Source of the DNA: Leptospiraceae bacterium
Lineage (GTDB): Bacteria; Spirochaetota; Leptospiria; Leptospirales; Leptospiraceae
Length of the DNA: 64,000 nt
Direction: 5' to 3'
Assembly (NCBI GenBank): GCA_024233865.1
Contig: JACKPA010000001.1
Coordinates: forward strand, 496,001 to 560,000
Position 1 is the first letter of the stretch; each line of letters begins with the position of its first letter. The position numbers and the translations under genes are program-made. The notes beneath the pieces are model-generated. The model did not search any database, was not told where the DNA came from, and saw only the letters and a program-made list of their open reading frames with translations. Of this stretch, positions 25,865 to 34,755 are shown piece after piece.

Positions 25865-26185
25865 ATGTTCGACAATTTAGAAGTAACAAAAGAAACCGAT
25901 CAGTGTTCCATCCTTGTAAAAGGTGAAGTTAGTTTTAAAGACGCTATCAATTTAAAGGAATGTATTTTTGGACTGGCAGATGACGGTCATAAAAAGATTG
26001 TAGTGAACCTTAGAAATATTACGTTTCTGGATTCTTCCGGAATAGGAATTTTACTGAATTCTCAAAGGTATTTAGCAGCTAAAAAGGGAATATTAGAACT
26101 TCAAAACATAAAAAGTGAAATTATGGAAGTTTTAAAAATCGCCGGACTTGACAAAGACCTGAATATAGTTAATGTTGCAACTTAG
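25865..26185 (+). CDS. STAS-domain anti-sigma factor antagonist
   Basis: 106 residues, a single STAS domain. The phosphorylatable Ser lies in FLDSSGIGILLNSQRYL, as in SpoIIAA and RsbV. Such proteins bind an anti-sigma kinase when unphosphorylated and are reactivated by PP2C phosphatases; the kinase-PP2C fusion at 11570 is one possible upstream enzyme, though not linked. The ABC transporter ATPase starts 3 bp after this stop, so the two are one transcription unit. Confidence 0.88.
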   Translation: MFDNLEVTKETDQCSILVKGEVSFKDAINLKECIFGLADDGHKKIVVNLRNITFLDSSGIGILLNSQRYLAAKKGILELQNIKSEIMEVLKIAGLDKDLNIVNVAT

Positions 26186-26188
26186 AAG

Positions 26189-27142
26189 ATGAGTTTAGAG
26201 GTAAAAAACCTTACAAAAATTTTTCCTAAGCTACTCTTTAAAAAAAAGTCCTTTAAAGCAGTAGACAACCTTAGTTTTCAAATTAAAGAAGGAGAAGTTT
26301 ATGCCCTTCTTGGACCGAACGGTGCCGGAAAAACTACTACAATTAAAATGATAGCCGGTTTAGTTAATCCTACTTCCGGTAATATTATGCTAGATGGGCA
26401 TGAGTTGAACAACCAAAACAAAGCTTATAAGAGTTTGAGTGCTGTTTTGGAAGGAACAAGGAACGTCTATTGGAGACTAACACCCGTCGAAAACTTGTAC
26501 TATTTTGCAAATCTCAGAGGTATTCCCTCACATAAAATTAAAGATAAAGTTGAGCCATTACTAGCTTTTTTGGAAATAGACGCAAAAAAAGAAAACCAGA
26601 GCCAGCATCTTTCCAGGGGAATGTTGCAAAAATTGGCTTTAGCGGTAGCTTTGATTACAGAGCCCAAGATTCTTCTTTTGGATGAGCCAACCTTGGGTTT
26701 GGACGTAAAAAGCGGTCGAATCATAAAAGATTTGATCATCGAACTTGCTAAAAAACAAAATAAAAGTGTTCTTCTTACAACTCACCAAATGGATTTAGTT
26801 CAAAATGTAGCTGATAGAGTTGGAATCATTCGCGATGGAAAAATTGTAAAAGAAGGTAGCTTAAACGATTTGTCGGCCGTTTTTCATAATTTTATTTATA
26901 TACTAAAGGTTGTTGGAGATTTTTCCATACCGCAAAAATGGATGGATTCTTATGGAGCAAAAAAAATCCAGAACCAAGACAATACAACCGAACTGGAAAT
27001 TAATTGCGAAGACAATAAAGATGTATACGAAATATTATCTTTTCTTCGAGAGCATAACACGGAGATCATTTCGTTTTCTAAGGTTGTTGATGATTTGGAA
27101 GAAGTTTTTTTAAGGGTTTTGGAAGCAGGAAGTGAGAGCTAA
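26189..27142 (+). CDS. ABC transporter ATP-binding protein
   Basis: 317 residues. Walker A GPNGAGKTT (about 45), signature LSRGMLQKLALAVAL (LSxG with RG in place of the usual GQ), Walker B ILLLDEPTLGLD and switch His in LLTTHQMD. A C-terminal extension of about 80 residues is typical of ABC-2 exporters for drugs, polysaccharides or gliding components. It sits between a STAS gene (3 bp) and its permease (1 bp). The cargo is unknown. Confidence 0.93.
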   Translation: MSLEVKNLTKIFPKLLFKKKSFKAVDNLSFQIKEGEVYALLGPNGAGKTTTIKMIAGLVNPTSGNIMLDGHELNNQNKAYKSLSAVLEGTRNVYWRLTPVENLYYFANLRGIPSHKIKDKVEPLLAFLEIDAKKENQSQHLSRGMLQKLALAVALITEPKILLLDEPTLGLDVKSGRIIKDLIIELAKKQNKSVLLTTHQMDLVQNVADRVGIIRDGKIVKEGSLNDLSAVFHNFIYILKVVGDFSIPQKWMDSYGAKKIQNQDNTTELEINCEDNKDVYEILSFLREHNTEIISFSKVVDDLEEVFLRVLEAGSES

Positions 27143-27143
27143 T

Positions 27144-27971
27144 ATGACCGAGAAGATATATGACTTTATTTTAATCCTGAAAGCTGAATTCAAAAGAGAC
27201 TTGATTTTTATGAGAAGATATCCTTTGGAAATCATTTCTTTTTTGTTTTTTATGTATCTTATTCTAATGTCGATCATTCTTGGTTTTTCTCAGCTCATGA
27301 CCGAAGGTTCTATTGTAGAAGGAAACAGTCCTTTAAACCGGGAGAAGATGATAATTGGTTATTGTTTAATGCAGTTTATGCTCTCAACTCAAATGGGTTG
27401 GTCGGGACAGATTCAAAACGAGAGTCAAACTGGAACACTAGAGCAACTTTCCATATCCGGTCACTCTTTGGGAGACGTTTTACTTGCAAGGGGACTCTCT
27501 CAGCTGCCAAGACAGTGCCTTAGTTTTTTTCTTTTGTTGTTTACCTATTCTATTACTCTCTCAAACGCCCAAATAACCTTTCAAAACTCTTTACAAGGAA
27601 TTTTTGTGCTTACTGTTATAGCCTTTGGAATCTATGGAATTTCTTTTGCCTTTGCAGGACTTACTCTCCTTTTTAAACGAGTTGGATTCTTTTTTCAGAT
27701 TATCAATTTTGGCTTTTTGGGTTTGTTTTGGCAAAACAGAGCTTCTTTAGAAGACGGAAGTTTGATTGCTAATCTGTATGATTATTTTCCCTTAACTCAT
27801 GGAATGAAATTTTTATTGAAATACTTTCAAAACAATCCAAACTCTATCCCATTTACGGGAAACTTATTTCTATTAATTATTACTTCCTTGCTGTCTACCC
27901 TGATAGGTATTTTTCTGTTTTATCTGATGGAAAAAAGAGCAAGGAATTTAGGCTTACTTTCACAGTATTAA
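27144..27971 (+). CDS. ABC-2 type transporter permease
   Basis: About 275 residues with six hydrophobic segments in the ABC-2 pattern: an N-terminal cytoplasmic helix with RRYPLEII, then segments at about 30-55, 75-95 (with the conserved ESQTGTLEQLSISG amphipathic loop at about 95-110), 125-150, 155-180, 185-205 and 240-265. A GTG at 27132 is in frame but overlaps the ATPase; the ATG at 27144 with GGAAGTGAGAG upstream is preferred. With the preceding ATPase it forms an exporter of unknown substrate. Confidence 0.9.
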   Translation: MTEKIYDFILILKAEFKRDLIFMRRYPLEIISFLFFMYLILMSIILGFSQLMTEGSIVEGNSPLNREKMIIGYCLMQFMLSTQMGWSGQIQNESQTGTLEQLSISGHSLGDVLLARGLSQLPRQCLSFFLLLFTYSITLSNAQITFQNSLQGIFVLTVIAFGIYGISFAFAGLTLLFKRVGFFFQIINFGFLGLFWQNRASLEDGSLIANLYDYFPLTHGMKFLLKYFQNNPNSIPFTGNLFLLIITSLLSTLIGIFLFYLMEKRARNLGLLSQY

Positions 27972-28001
27972 ACTGCTTCGTTTGCAAAACACACAAAATG
28001 A

Positions 28002-29108
28002 ATGTTTCAACAACTGTTCTTTGAATTTATAAAGTTAGGGATTTATAGTTCCTTTTTATTGCTTCTTGGGCAGTTGGTTATCAAGAAGCAAACTCTTAAA
28101 AGTAAATTATTATCTTTATTATTTGTGTGCTTGTTTGTTCTTCTAATAGACGGCTATTTATTGCTTAGCGGTCAAATTGTTTTTTTTCCTCATCTGATTT
28201 TATCTCATGTACCGGTCCTTTTTTTGGTCGGACCAATTTTATATTTGTACTATACTTATTATATAACCAACACCAACAAATTTCGAAAAAATCATTTTTT
28301 TCATTTCTTTCCAACAATCATTATTGTTATTTCTTTATTTCCTTTTTATATTCAATCCACAGATTATAAGAAAGAATTTTTAGTTAAGACTTTATCAAAA
28401 AAAGAAATTTCTTACCCAATCATATTGTCTATGATAGCAAGTTTTAGTACTTTAGTATATTTGCTTCTTATTCTAAAAAAAAGTTTGTTTATAATAAGTA
28501 GAGAAGTTTTCGAAAAAGAAAAAAGCACTCGTTATCTTTTTTATATAGTCGTAGCATCTCTTGGAGCTGATCTGACTATGTTTGGAACTTTTTTTTCTAG
28601 AAGTTTAGATTTTATATTAATTTCATTAGTGATTTTAGTTATTATTATTTTAAATATTTATTTGTTAAGTTGGAGGCATCCGGATTTTTTACAAGATTTG
28701 AATCGAATTATAGAAGAACAAAAAAAGAAATATGTCAAATCTCATATTGATTCTTTGGATATCGAAATAATAAAAGAAAAATTAGAACACTTTATGCAAC
28801 AAGATAAGCCATACTTAGAGGAAGATGTTTCTCTTGAATTTATTGCGACAAATCTCAAACTCTCCAACCATCAGCTTTCTCAATTTTTAAACCAAATATT
28901 GAAAAAATCATTTTATCAATATATCAATGAATTTCGGGTTCAAGAAGCCATTAAAATCATTCAAAATGATCCAAAAATAAATATACTGAATGTTGCTTAC
29001 AAAGTTGGTTTTAATAGCAAATCTTCTTTCAATACGACATTTAAAAAAATTACAGGAACAACTCCAAGTGAATACAAAAAATTATCCAAAAATAAAGGTT
29101 TAAACTGA
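28002..29108 (+). CDS. AraC-type regulator with membrane-embedded N terminus
   Basis: 368 residues. About seven hydrophobic segments occupy residues 5-225; the C-terminal 100 residues are an AraC-family double helix-turn-helix (LEFIATNLKLSNHQLSQFLN and NILNVAYKVGFNSKSSFNTTFK, then ITGTTPSEYKK). Such membrane-sensing AraC proteins are common in Leptospira and Bacteroidetes. It lies 102 bp upstream of a fatty acid hydroxylase-family gene in the same direction and probably controls it or membrane lipid composition; this is inferred from position. Confidence 0.87.
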   Translation: MFQQLFFEFIKLGIYSSFLLLLGQLVIKKQTLKSKLLSLLFVCLFVLLIDGYLLLSGQIVFFPHLILSHVPVLFLVGPILYLYYTYYITNTNKFRKNHFFHFFPTIIIVISLFPFYIQSTDYKKEFLVKTLSKKEISYPIILSMIASFSTLVYLLLILKKSLFIISREVFEKEKSTRYLFYIVVASLGADLTMFGTFFSRSLDFILISLVILVIIILNIYLLSWRHPDFLQDLNRIIEEQKKKYVKSHIDSLDIEIIKEKLEHFMQQDKPYLEEDVSLEFIATNLKLSNHQLSQFLNQILKKSFYQYINEFRVQEAIKIIQNDPKINILNVAYKVGFNSKSSFNTTFKKITGTTPSEYKKLSKNKGLN

Positions 29109-29210
29109 TAAATTCGAACCATTTTTTTTGTCTTAGTGGATACACTTGGTCGATTTTTTCTAAAAAATAGTTTAATATAAACCAAACTTTAAATTAAAGG
29201 ATAAATTAAA

Positions 29211-30011
29211 ATGAGTTTATATATAAAAAGTCAGTGTAGCGGACTCTTTGAATGTGCCATTGATTACACACCTATTTTTTTTCTAATTTTAGTTGTTCGG
29301 TATTTGCTTATTTCCGGAGGAGCATTTCTTATTTTTTGGATCCTGCTTCGAAGAAATATTGAACATAAAAGGATTCAAGAGAATTATCCCAAAAGACGAA
29401 CTGTTTTAAATGAAATTAAATGGTCAATTCTTACTTTTACTATTTTTGGTGGGATTGGAAGTATGGTAGTTTGGGCATCTCACAATGGTTATACAAAAGT
29501 GTATAGAAATTTTGATGAATACGGGATTGCTTATTTTATTTTAAGTATTGTGCTATTTATGATTTTGCATGATGCGTATTTTTATTTCTCTCATAGATTG
29601 ATGCACACAAAATTTCTTTTTAAAAAGGTTCATAAAGTTCACCATTTATCCAATAACCCAACTCCCTGGGCTTCTTTTTCTTTCCACCCCAGCGAAGCTG
29701 TTTTGGAAGCAGGAATTTTACCTGTTTTTGCTTTTTTATTTCCTTATCATCCTTTAGCTTTGTTCGTATCATTACTTATCATGTCTGTAATGAATGCTTT
29801 GGGTCATTTAGGTTATGAATTTTATCCAAAAGGGTTTACAAAACATCTAATTGGAAAATGGTTTAATACTTCAACTCACCATAATATGCATCACTCCAAG
29901 GTGAATTGTAATTATGGACTTTATTTTAATTGGTGGGATCGAATTTTTCAAACAAATCATTCTTTGTACCATGAAACTTTCGAAGAAGTAACGAGTAATC
30001 AAAACTCATAG
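29211..30011 (+). CDS. Fatty acid hydroxylase / sterol desaturase family protein
   Basis: 266 residues with four membrane segments and the eight-histidine di-iron pattern: HDAYFYFSHRLMH (about 122), HKVHHLSNNPTPWASFSFHP (about 140-160), and STHHNMHHSKVNCNYG (about 222). The enzyme would hydroxylate or desaturate a lipid, using oxygen, at the membrane. AAAGGAT precedes the ATG. Bacteria with this family are not necessarily sterol makers; the substrate could be a fatty acid or carotenoid-like lipid. The AraC membrane regulator immediately upstream suggests regulated lipid modification. Confidence 0.9.
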   Translation: MSLYIKSQCSGLFECAIDYTPIFFLILVVRYLLISGGAFLIFWILLRRNIEHKRIQENYPKRRTVLNEIKWSILTFTIFGGIGSMVVWASHNGYTKVYRNFDEYGIAYFILSIVLFMILHDAYFYFSHRLMHTKFLFKKVHKVHHLSNNPTPWASFSFHPSEAVLEAGILPVFAFLFPYHPLALFVSLLIMSVMNALGHLGYEFYPKGFTKHLIGKWFNTSTHHNMHHSKVNCNYGLYFNWWDRIFQTNHSLYHETFEEVTSNQNS

Positions 30012-30238
30012 TCTAAAATCCCTGTCAGTTTCAACTTTTCTGTATTGTTCAAAATACTGATTTGTCATTGTTAATTTCCCTACTTTTTCTTGGGACTTTA
30101 AATTGATTTATACCATGGGTAAAAGATTGTAAAAAAATCTTGATTTTTAGTATTTGTCATAGGATATAGAAGAATTATTTGTGTAAAGAATTGCTTACCT
30201 GTTTAGAAAATTGGGTTGGCAAAAATTAGGGTATTAAA

Positions 30239-30487
30239 ATGAAAAAAATTATAATTGTATTTCTATTTATTATTTTATCGCATTATCACTGTGCTTACCA
30301 AGCGGAAGATACTGCCAATACAAAGCAGCAAACTTGTAATAATAATTTGGCTGCAATGTTGTTTTTAAGTAACCAAGGATCGCTTTCATCTTTATCTGAT
30401 GCTATTTTGATAACAGGAGTTGTTAGATACATCAGTTGCCGAAATAAAGCAATCAATGCTAAAGATAACTATATTATACCACTTTGA
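30239..30487 (+). CDS. Small exported protein of unknown function
   Basis: 82 residues. A strong signal peptide (MKKIIIVFLFIILSHYH) is followed by Cys18; the context is a poor lipobox but spirochaete lipoprotein signals are permissive. The mature part has paired cysteines (QQTCNNN and YISCRN) that could form a disulfide. I do not recognise a confident family. The region upstream (30012-30238) shows no other gene. Confidence 0.6.
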   Translation: MKKIIIVFLFIILSHYHCAYQAEDTANTKQQTCNNNLAAMLFLSNQGSLSSLSDAILITGVVRYISCRNKAINAKDNYIIPL

Positions 30488-30522
30488 TTTCTTATAGAGG
30501 GACTGAAAAAGCCGTTTTGTTT

Positions 30523-30592
30523 CCCTTCGACACTTCGACTTAGTTCTACGCTCAGGGATCGCTGCGGACATTGAGCGTAGTCGAAACGTCCC
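30523..30592. repeat. Intergenic palindromic repeat ending in a T-run
   Basis: CCCTTCGACACTTCGACT with CTACGCTCAGGG on the left and TTGAGCGTAGTCGAAACG on the right: the same arms as the element inside the kinase at 13279. The right side ends in GTCCC followed by five T, and AGGGAC occurs 25 bp upstream of the element, so the ensemble could also act as a transcription terminator for the small exported-protein gene. Confidence 0.75.
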
Positions 30593-30627
30593 TTTTTATG
30601 TAACCTCGCTTACAAAAACAAAACTAA

Positions 30628-32781
30628 ATGAAAAAACTTATACCTAAAATCATTTACTACATAGAATCAATCCAAACTAGTACTCTCCGCACAATATACT
30701 TTAACCTACTTCTTGTTTCTTTTGTCTTGTTTGGGTTCACTGGTTTTTTCTGGATGCTGCGAAAATACACAAAATTTGAGGAAGAATTTTATACTGCTAT
30801 CTTAGTTGTTCTTTTTACTTTTTTAACAGTCATGTATTTTATTGCGATCATCTTAGAAAGAAAATTTACCTATAAAAAGTTAAATGAATCCGAAGCAAAT
30901 TTAAAAGCCCTTATTAATAATACCTATGATTTTATATGGTCTGTTGATACACATTATAATTTATTGATATTTAACAAAGAGTTCGGAAATTTTTTTTGTA
31001 GATTATTCAATACGGAACTTTCTTCTGGAAAAAATATGATAAAACTTTTACCAAAAGAAATGATAGAAGAATGGCAAGGCTATTACGATAGAGCTTTGAA
31101 GGGAGAGTCTTATGTCATTGAATTAGAAATAAAACCACTCATTTTAGAGATTGCCTTTAATCCAATTATTACAAAAGAGCAAGTTATTACAGGAGTTGCT
31201 GGATATTCAAGGGATATAACCGCAAGAAAGCAGATCGAAGAAGCTCTTACCCAAGCTAAGGAAGTAGCAGAAAAAGCAAATAAAATGAAGAGTGAGTTTC
31301 TCGCTAATGTAAGCCACGAAATAAAAACTCCCATGAACGCAATTATCGGATTTAGTGAATCTTTGTATGAAAAAACAAGCCATAAAAAAAATAAGCCATT
31401 GGTTGCAAATATCTTGTCAAGTGCAAGAACTCTTTTAACTCTTTTGAACGATATACTAGACCTTTCTAAAGTAGAAGCTGGAAAATTAGAATTCGAATAC
31501 AATGCAGTCAACTTGAAACTTATTTTGGAAGAAATAGGAAATATTTTTTCTCAGGAACTTTCCCAAAAGGGAATCGATTTTAAAATTGCCATTGATCCTT
31601 CCTTGCCATCTGGACTATTGATGGACGAAGTTAGAATTCGACAGGTTCTTTTAAACTTGGTTGGAAATTCCGTAAAATTTACAAATTCCGGTTTTATTAA
31701 GATAAGTGCAGAAGGGAACTATATAAATAAAGAGATTTCTTTTGAAGTAAAACCCGCTCATAATCTAAAATTTAGTTCCGTAGAATTAGTATTATCGGTA
31801 GAAGATACGGGAATTGGAATTCCAGAAGATCAACTGGAAGATATTTTTATAGCCTTTAACCAGTATCATGGGAAAAGGAGTTTGAGTTATGGTGGAATTG
31901 GTTTGGGACTTGCCATAAGTAAAAGGCTTGTTGACAGGATGGGGGGTGAGATTCGGGTGGAAAGCGAAGTTGGAAAGGGAAGTAAGTTTAAGGTATTGTT
32001 TAAGGAAATTGATATAGTTCCAAAATTTGAAATAACAAAGAAAGAGAATATAAAAATTGAAAATCTATCTTTTGAACCAACAAAAATACTATTAGCAGAA
32101 GGCAATATAATGACAAGACAGTTGTTGAAACAATTTTTAAAAAACTCTGCATTTCAAGTTTTGGAAGTAGATGACGGTTTGGAAGCCATTGAAACGACCA
32201 AAAGGGAGAAACCGGATATTGTATTTGTAAACGAAAAAATCTCCATTGTGGATGGTTATAAATTTACCAAAATTATAAAAGAAGACCAAGAGCTTAAGAA
32301 TATTCCAATTATCGCAATGGTTGCTTTAGTTGAAAATATTCAACCTAACGGGAAAATAATATTTGATGGTTATATTAAAAGACCAATTGATCCTAAAGAA
32401 TTGATTGACGAGTTTTTAAAATTTATTCCCTATCGCAAAAAAAGAAGTCAAAACTTATTTCAGATTCAAAACACAAAAAATAAAAGAAAGAGAAACATGC
32501 ATCCACTAGACAAGGAGAATGCAAAGATTGTATTGAAAACCTTGGAAAAAGACTTGTACAAAACTTGGTTGGAATTATCAAAAGTTATGATTATTAACAA
32601 AGTGGAAAGTTTTGCTAAGCAACTGAAAGAACTGGGCGGAAGGTACAGTTATCCTTCTTTGACTGAGTATGCAAAAAATCTGGATTACTATGCCTCTACA
32701 TTTGAGATAGATTTACTTACAAACGTTTTAAAAGAATTTCCAAACTTTATCCAAGAACTAAGACAAATTATAGAAGGTTAA
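30628..32781 (+). CDS. PAS-containing hybrid histidine kinase with degenerate receiver
   Basis: 717 residues. Two membrane helices (about 20-40, 55-75), a PAS domain (about 85-195), HisKA with FLANVSHEIKTPMNAIIGF (about 226), HATPase_c (about 320-450; DTGIGIP, GGIGLGLAISKRL), then a receiver-like domain (about 488-605). In this domain the acidic pair is replaced (LLAEGN) and the phosphoacceptor Asp is Asn535 (IVFVNEKIS); the Lys in IKRP remains. A helical Hpt-sized tail follows but has no evident phosphorylatable His. The kinase gene ends 5 bp before a GGDEF response regulator, its likely true phosphoacceptor. Confidence 0.9.
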   Translation: MKKLIPKIIYYIESIQTSTLRTIYFNLLLVSFVLFGFTGFFWMLRKYTKFEEEFYTAILVVLFTFLTVMYFIAIILERKFTYKKLNESEANLKALINNTYDFIWSVDTHYNLLIFNKEFGNFFCRLFNTELSSGKNMIKLLPKEMIEEWQGYYDRALKGESYVIELEIKPLILEIAFNPIITKEQVITGVAGYSRDITARKQIEEALTQAKEVAEKANKMKSEFLANVSHEIKTPMNAIIGFSESLYEKTSHKKNKPLVANILSSARTLLTLLNDILDLSKVEAGKLEFEYNAVNLKLILEEIGNIFSQELSQKGIDFKIAIDPSLPSGLLMDEVRIRQVLLNLVGNSVKFTNSGFIKISAEGNYINKEISFEVKPAHNLKFSSVELVLSVEDTGIGIPEDQLEDIFIAFNQYHGKRSLSYGGIGLGLAISKRLVDRMGGEIRVESEVGKGSKFKVLFKEIDIVPKFEITKKENIKIENLSFEPTKILLAEGNIMTRQLLKQFLKNSAFQVLEVDDGLEAIETTKREKPDIVFVNEKISIVDGYKFTKIIKEDQELKNIPIIAMVALVENIQPNGKIIFDGYIKRPIDPKELIDEFLKFIPYRKKRSQNLFQIQNTKNKRKRNMHPLDKENAKIVLKTLEKDLYKTWLELSKVMIINKVESFAKQLKELGGRYSYPSLTEYAKNLDYYASTFEIDLLTNVLKEFPNFIQELRQIIEG

Positions 32782-32786
32782 TACTT

Positions 32787-33680
32787 ATGTTTATAAACGA
32801 ACTAACGCAAAAAAATGCTCTTATATTTATTGTAGATGATACTCCCAAGAATATACAACTACTTGGAACAATTTTGAAGGAAAAAGATTATCAAGTGATA
32901 GTTGCTAGGAATGGCATTGAAGCTTTAGGAATGTTAGATAATTTTACACCAGATTTGATTTTATTGGATATTATGATGCCGGTAATGGATGGATTTGAAA
33001 TATGCCAAAAAATTAAAGGAAAAACCGAATATCAAGATGTTCCCATTATTTTCTTAACAGCAAAAACATCAACAGAAGATATCGTAAAGGGGTTTGAATT
33101 AGGAGCTGTGGATTACATAACCAAGCCATTTAATCGAATTGAACTTTTGGCAAGGGTCAAGACTCATCTGGAACTCAAATTCAGTAGAGACATTTTAAAA
33201 CAGATGGTTGCTATAGACGGCTTAACTCACCTCTATAATTATAGCTATATCGTTCAAAGGTTAGAGGAGGAAATATCCAAATCCAAAAGACATGGTTATT
33301 TATTGTCTTTGTTTATGTTTGATTTGGACCATTTTAAGCTCCTAAACGATGTTTATGGGCACAAAACCGGAGACGAAATATTAGTCAAAATAGCATCTAG
33401 CCTAAAATCTAGTTTAAGAAAAGAGGATATTCCGGCAAGGTACGGAGGAGAAGAGTTTTTGATCATTCTACCGGATACGGACCTTGAGGGCTGTTTGAAA
33501 GTAGCAGGTAAAGTAAAAACAAGTATTCAAAACCTAAGACATAAACGAAAAAAATTAAATATAACCATTAGTGGCGGAATATGCTCTTTGGAAAATGAAA
33601 ACTCTCTGAGCTTGATTCAAAAGGCTGTTGATTTGGTTTCCAAAGCTAAAAAAAGAGGAAACGATAGAATTGAAGTATAG
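32787..33680 (+). CDS. Response regulator with GGDEF diguanylate cyclase
   Basis: 297 residues. An intact receiver (about 8-130; VDDTPKN, LLDIMMPVMDGFE, FLTAK, TKPF) is followed by a GGDEF domain (about 135-297) with ARYGGEEFLIILP, the active GGEEF form, and DLDHFKLLNDVYGH, which holds the metal- and base-binding residues. It should make cyclic di-GMP when phosphorylated. I see no RxxD inhibitory site just before GGEEF. It begins 5 bp after the PAS kinase gene, so the two form a cognate pair. Confidence 0.93.
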   Translation: MFINELTQKNALIFIVDDTPKNIQLLGTILKEKDYQVIVARNGIEALGMLDNFTPDLILLDIMMPVMDGFEICQKIKGKTEYQDVPIIFLTAKTSTEDIVKGFELGAVDYITKPFNRIELLARVKTHLELKFSRDILKQMVAIDGLTHLYNYSYIVQRLEEEISKSKRHGYLLSLFMFDLDHFKLLNDVYGHKTGDEILVKIASSLKSSLRKEDIPARYGGEEFLIILPDTDLEGCLKVAGKVKTSIQNLRHKRKKLNITISGGICSLENENSLSLIQKAVDLVSKAKKRGNDRIEV

Positions 33681-33730
33681 TGTTGAAGGTAGAAAAGTGG
33701 TTAAAAATCCAATATTTTTAATGGTTTCTA

Positions 33731-33775
33731 TAGAAAAAAAGTTTAAAATTACAGGGGAAGCTACAACTTGAACAT
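33731..33775 (+). promoter_or_regulatory. Shared 46-bp upstream element, copy A (before ndk)
   Basis: TAGAAAAAAAGTTTAA followed by CAGGGGAAGCTACAACTTGA. A near copy lies at 35195-35240 upstream of ispA, about 36 of 46 bases identical. Neither copy is coding. It may contain a promoter or regulator site; the spacing to the start codon differs (about 76 and 18 bp). Confidence 0.35.
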
Positions 33776-33850
33776 TTTAGAGGTGTACCAGTTCCAAATC
33801 TTATGCAATCTTATTAAATAAATTTAAACAACAAATCTGATGAGGTAAAG

Positions 33851-34267
33851 ATGTCTAGAACACTAATTATGATAAAACCCGATGCCGTTAAAAACAAACA
33901 TATCGGTGATATTATTACAAGAATCGAAAAAGAAGGTTTTAAAATACTTGGTTTGAAGTTTTTGAAACTCGCTGAAGTAGATGCAAAACAATTTTATAAA
34001 GTCCACGCCGGAAGACCATTTTATGATGAACTCTGCAAAGATATGTCAGAGTCTCCTATTGTTGTGGCGGCACTAGAAAGGGAGAATGCTGTTCAGCACT
34101 GGAGAGATGTTATTGGAGCAACTGACCCCAAAGAAGCAAAACCAGGCACGATTCGCGCTATGTTTGCAGAAAGCAAAGGGAAGAATTCGGTTCATGGCTC
34201 TGATTCGGATGAAAACGCTGATTTGGAAATCAGTTTTTATTTTAAGGACTACGAGTTGGTGAAATAG
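33851..34267 (+). CDS. ndk: Nucleoside diphosphate kinase
   Basis: 138 residues, the normal short bacterial length. The N-terminal TLIMIKPDAVKN binds nucleotide, the active-site His is in NSVHGSDSDENA, and RPFYDELCKDM and GATDPKEAKPGTIR are conserved. It balances nucleoside triphosphates by transferring the gamma phosphate through phospho-His. GAGGTAAAG precedes the ATG. It is a single-gene unit as far as the sequence shows. Confidence 0.97.
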   Translation: MSRTLIMIKPDAVKNKHIGDIITRIEKEGFKILGLKFLKLAEVDAKQFYKVHAGRPFYDELCKDMSESPIVVAALERENAVQHWRDVIGATDPKEAKPGTIRAMFAESKGKNSVHGSDSDENADLEISFYFKDYELVK

Positions 34268-34287
34268 GACTCATGGATATACATATC

Positions 34288-34333
34288 GCTCGGGCGTGGA
34301 TGTGCGTCCTGCTCGGGCGTGGGTGTGCGTCCT
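34288..34333. repeat. Tandem direct repeat, 23 bp x 2, GC-rich
   Basis: GCTCGGGCGTGG at 34288 and again at 34311; the two 23-bp copies differ at one base. The segment is much richer in GC than the neighbourhood and lies between the ndk and mntA 3' ends. Confidence 0.85.
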
Positions 34334-34357
34334 GAAGGTGTGAATTTTGTTAATGTC

Positions 34358-34696
34358 CTATTTTTTTTCCCTTATATAAAACATAGTCCCTATCCTATCA
34401 ATATGTTCTTTTAGTTCCCTATGGTCCAAGCAATGATAGTTGACTAGATCAACATTGTAAGGTAAACTGCTTTCTTCAAAATCTATTTTTAGCTTATCAA
34501 TTATTTTATTTTCGATATTTTTATCCATAAATGCCAAATCTATATCGCTACCTTTTTTATAATTCCCTTTTGCCCTGCTGCCAAAAAGGCTTACCTGTTT
34601 GATTGTGGGATATTTCTTGATAATGTTGATGATGGTATCCCAATCTCTTTTTGTAAGTCCGAACCGATCTGTTTCTATCAAATTTTGACTAGACAT
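34358..34696 (-). CDS. mntA: MNT-domain nucleotidyltransferase antitoxin
   Basis: 112 residues. The nucleotidyltransferase motif is LFGSRAKGNYKKGSDIDLAF with the two metal Asp residues, and a third Asp is in YNVDLVNY. This is the minimal nucleotidyltransferase of HEPN/MNT (HepT-MntA) toxin-antitoxin systems; MntA AMPylates and silences the HEPN RNase. It lies downstream of the HEPN gene; if the HEPN frame were restored, the two would overlap by 8 bp (ATGTCTAG), the usual coupled arrangement. Confidence 0.9.
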   Translation of the reverse strand: MSSQNLIETDRFGLTKRDWDTIINIIKKYPTIKQVSLFGSRAKGNYKKGSDIDLAFMDKNIENKIIDKLKIDFEESSLPYNVDLVNYHCLDHRELKEHIDRIGTMFYIREKK

Positions 34697-34755
34697 TTTG
34701 TAATTGCTCTAATAAAAATTGATACAGCTTTTCGATAACCGGAAAAGTTTCTTCT

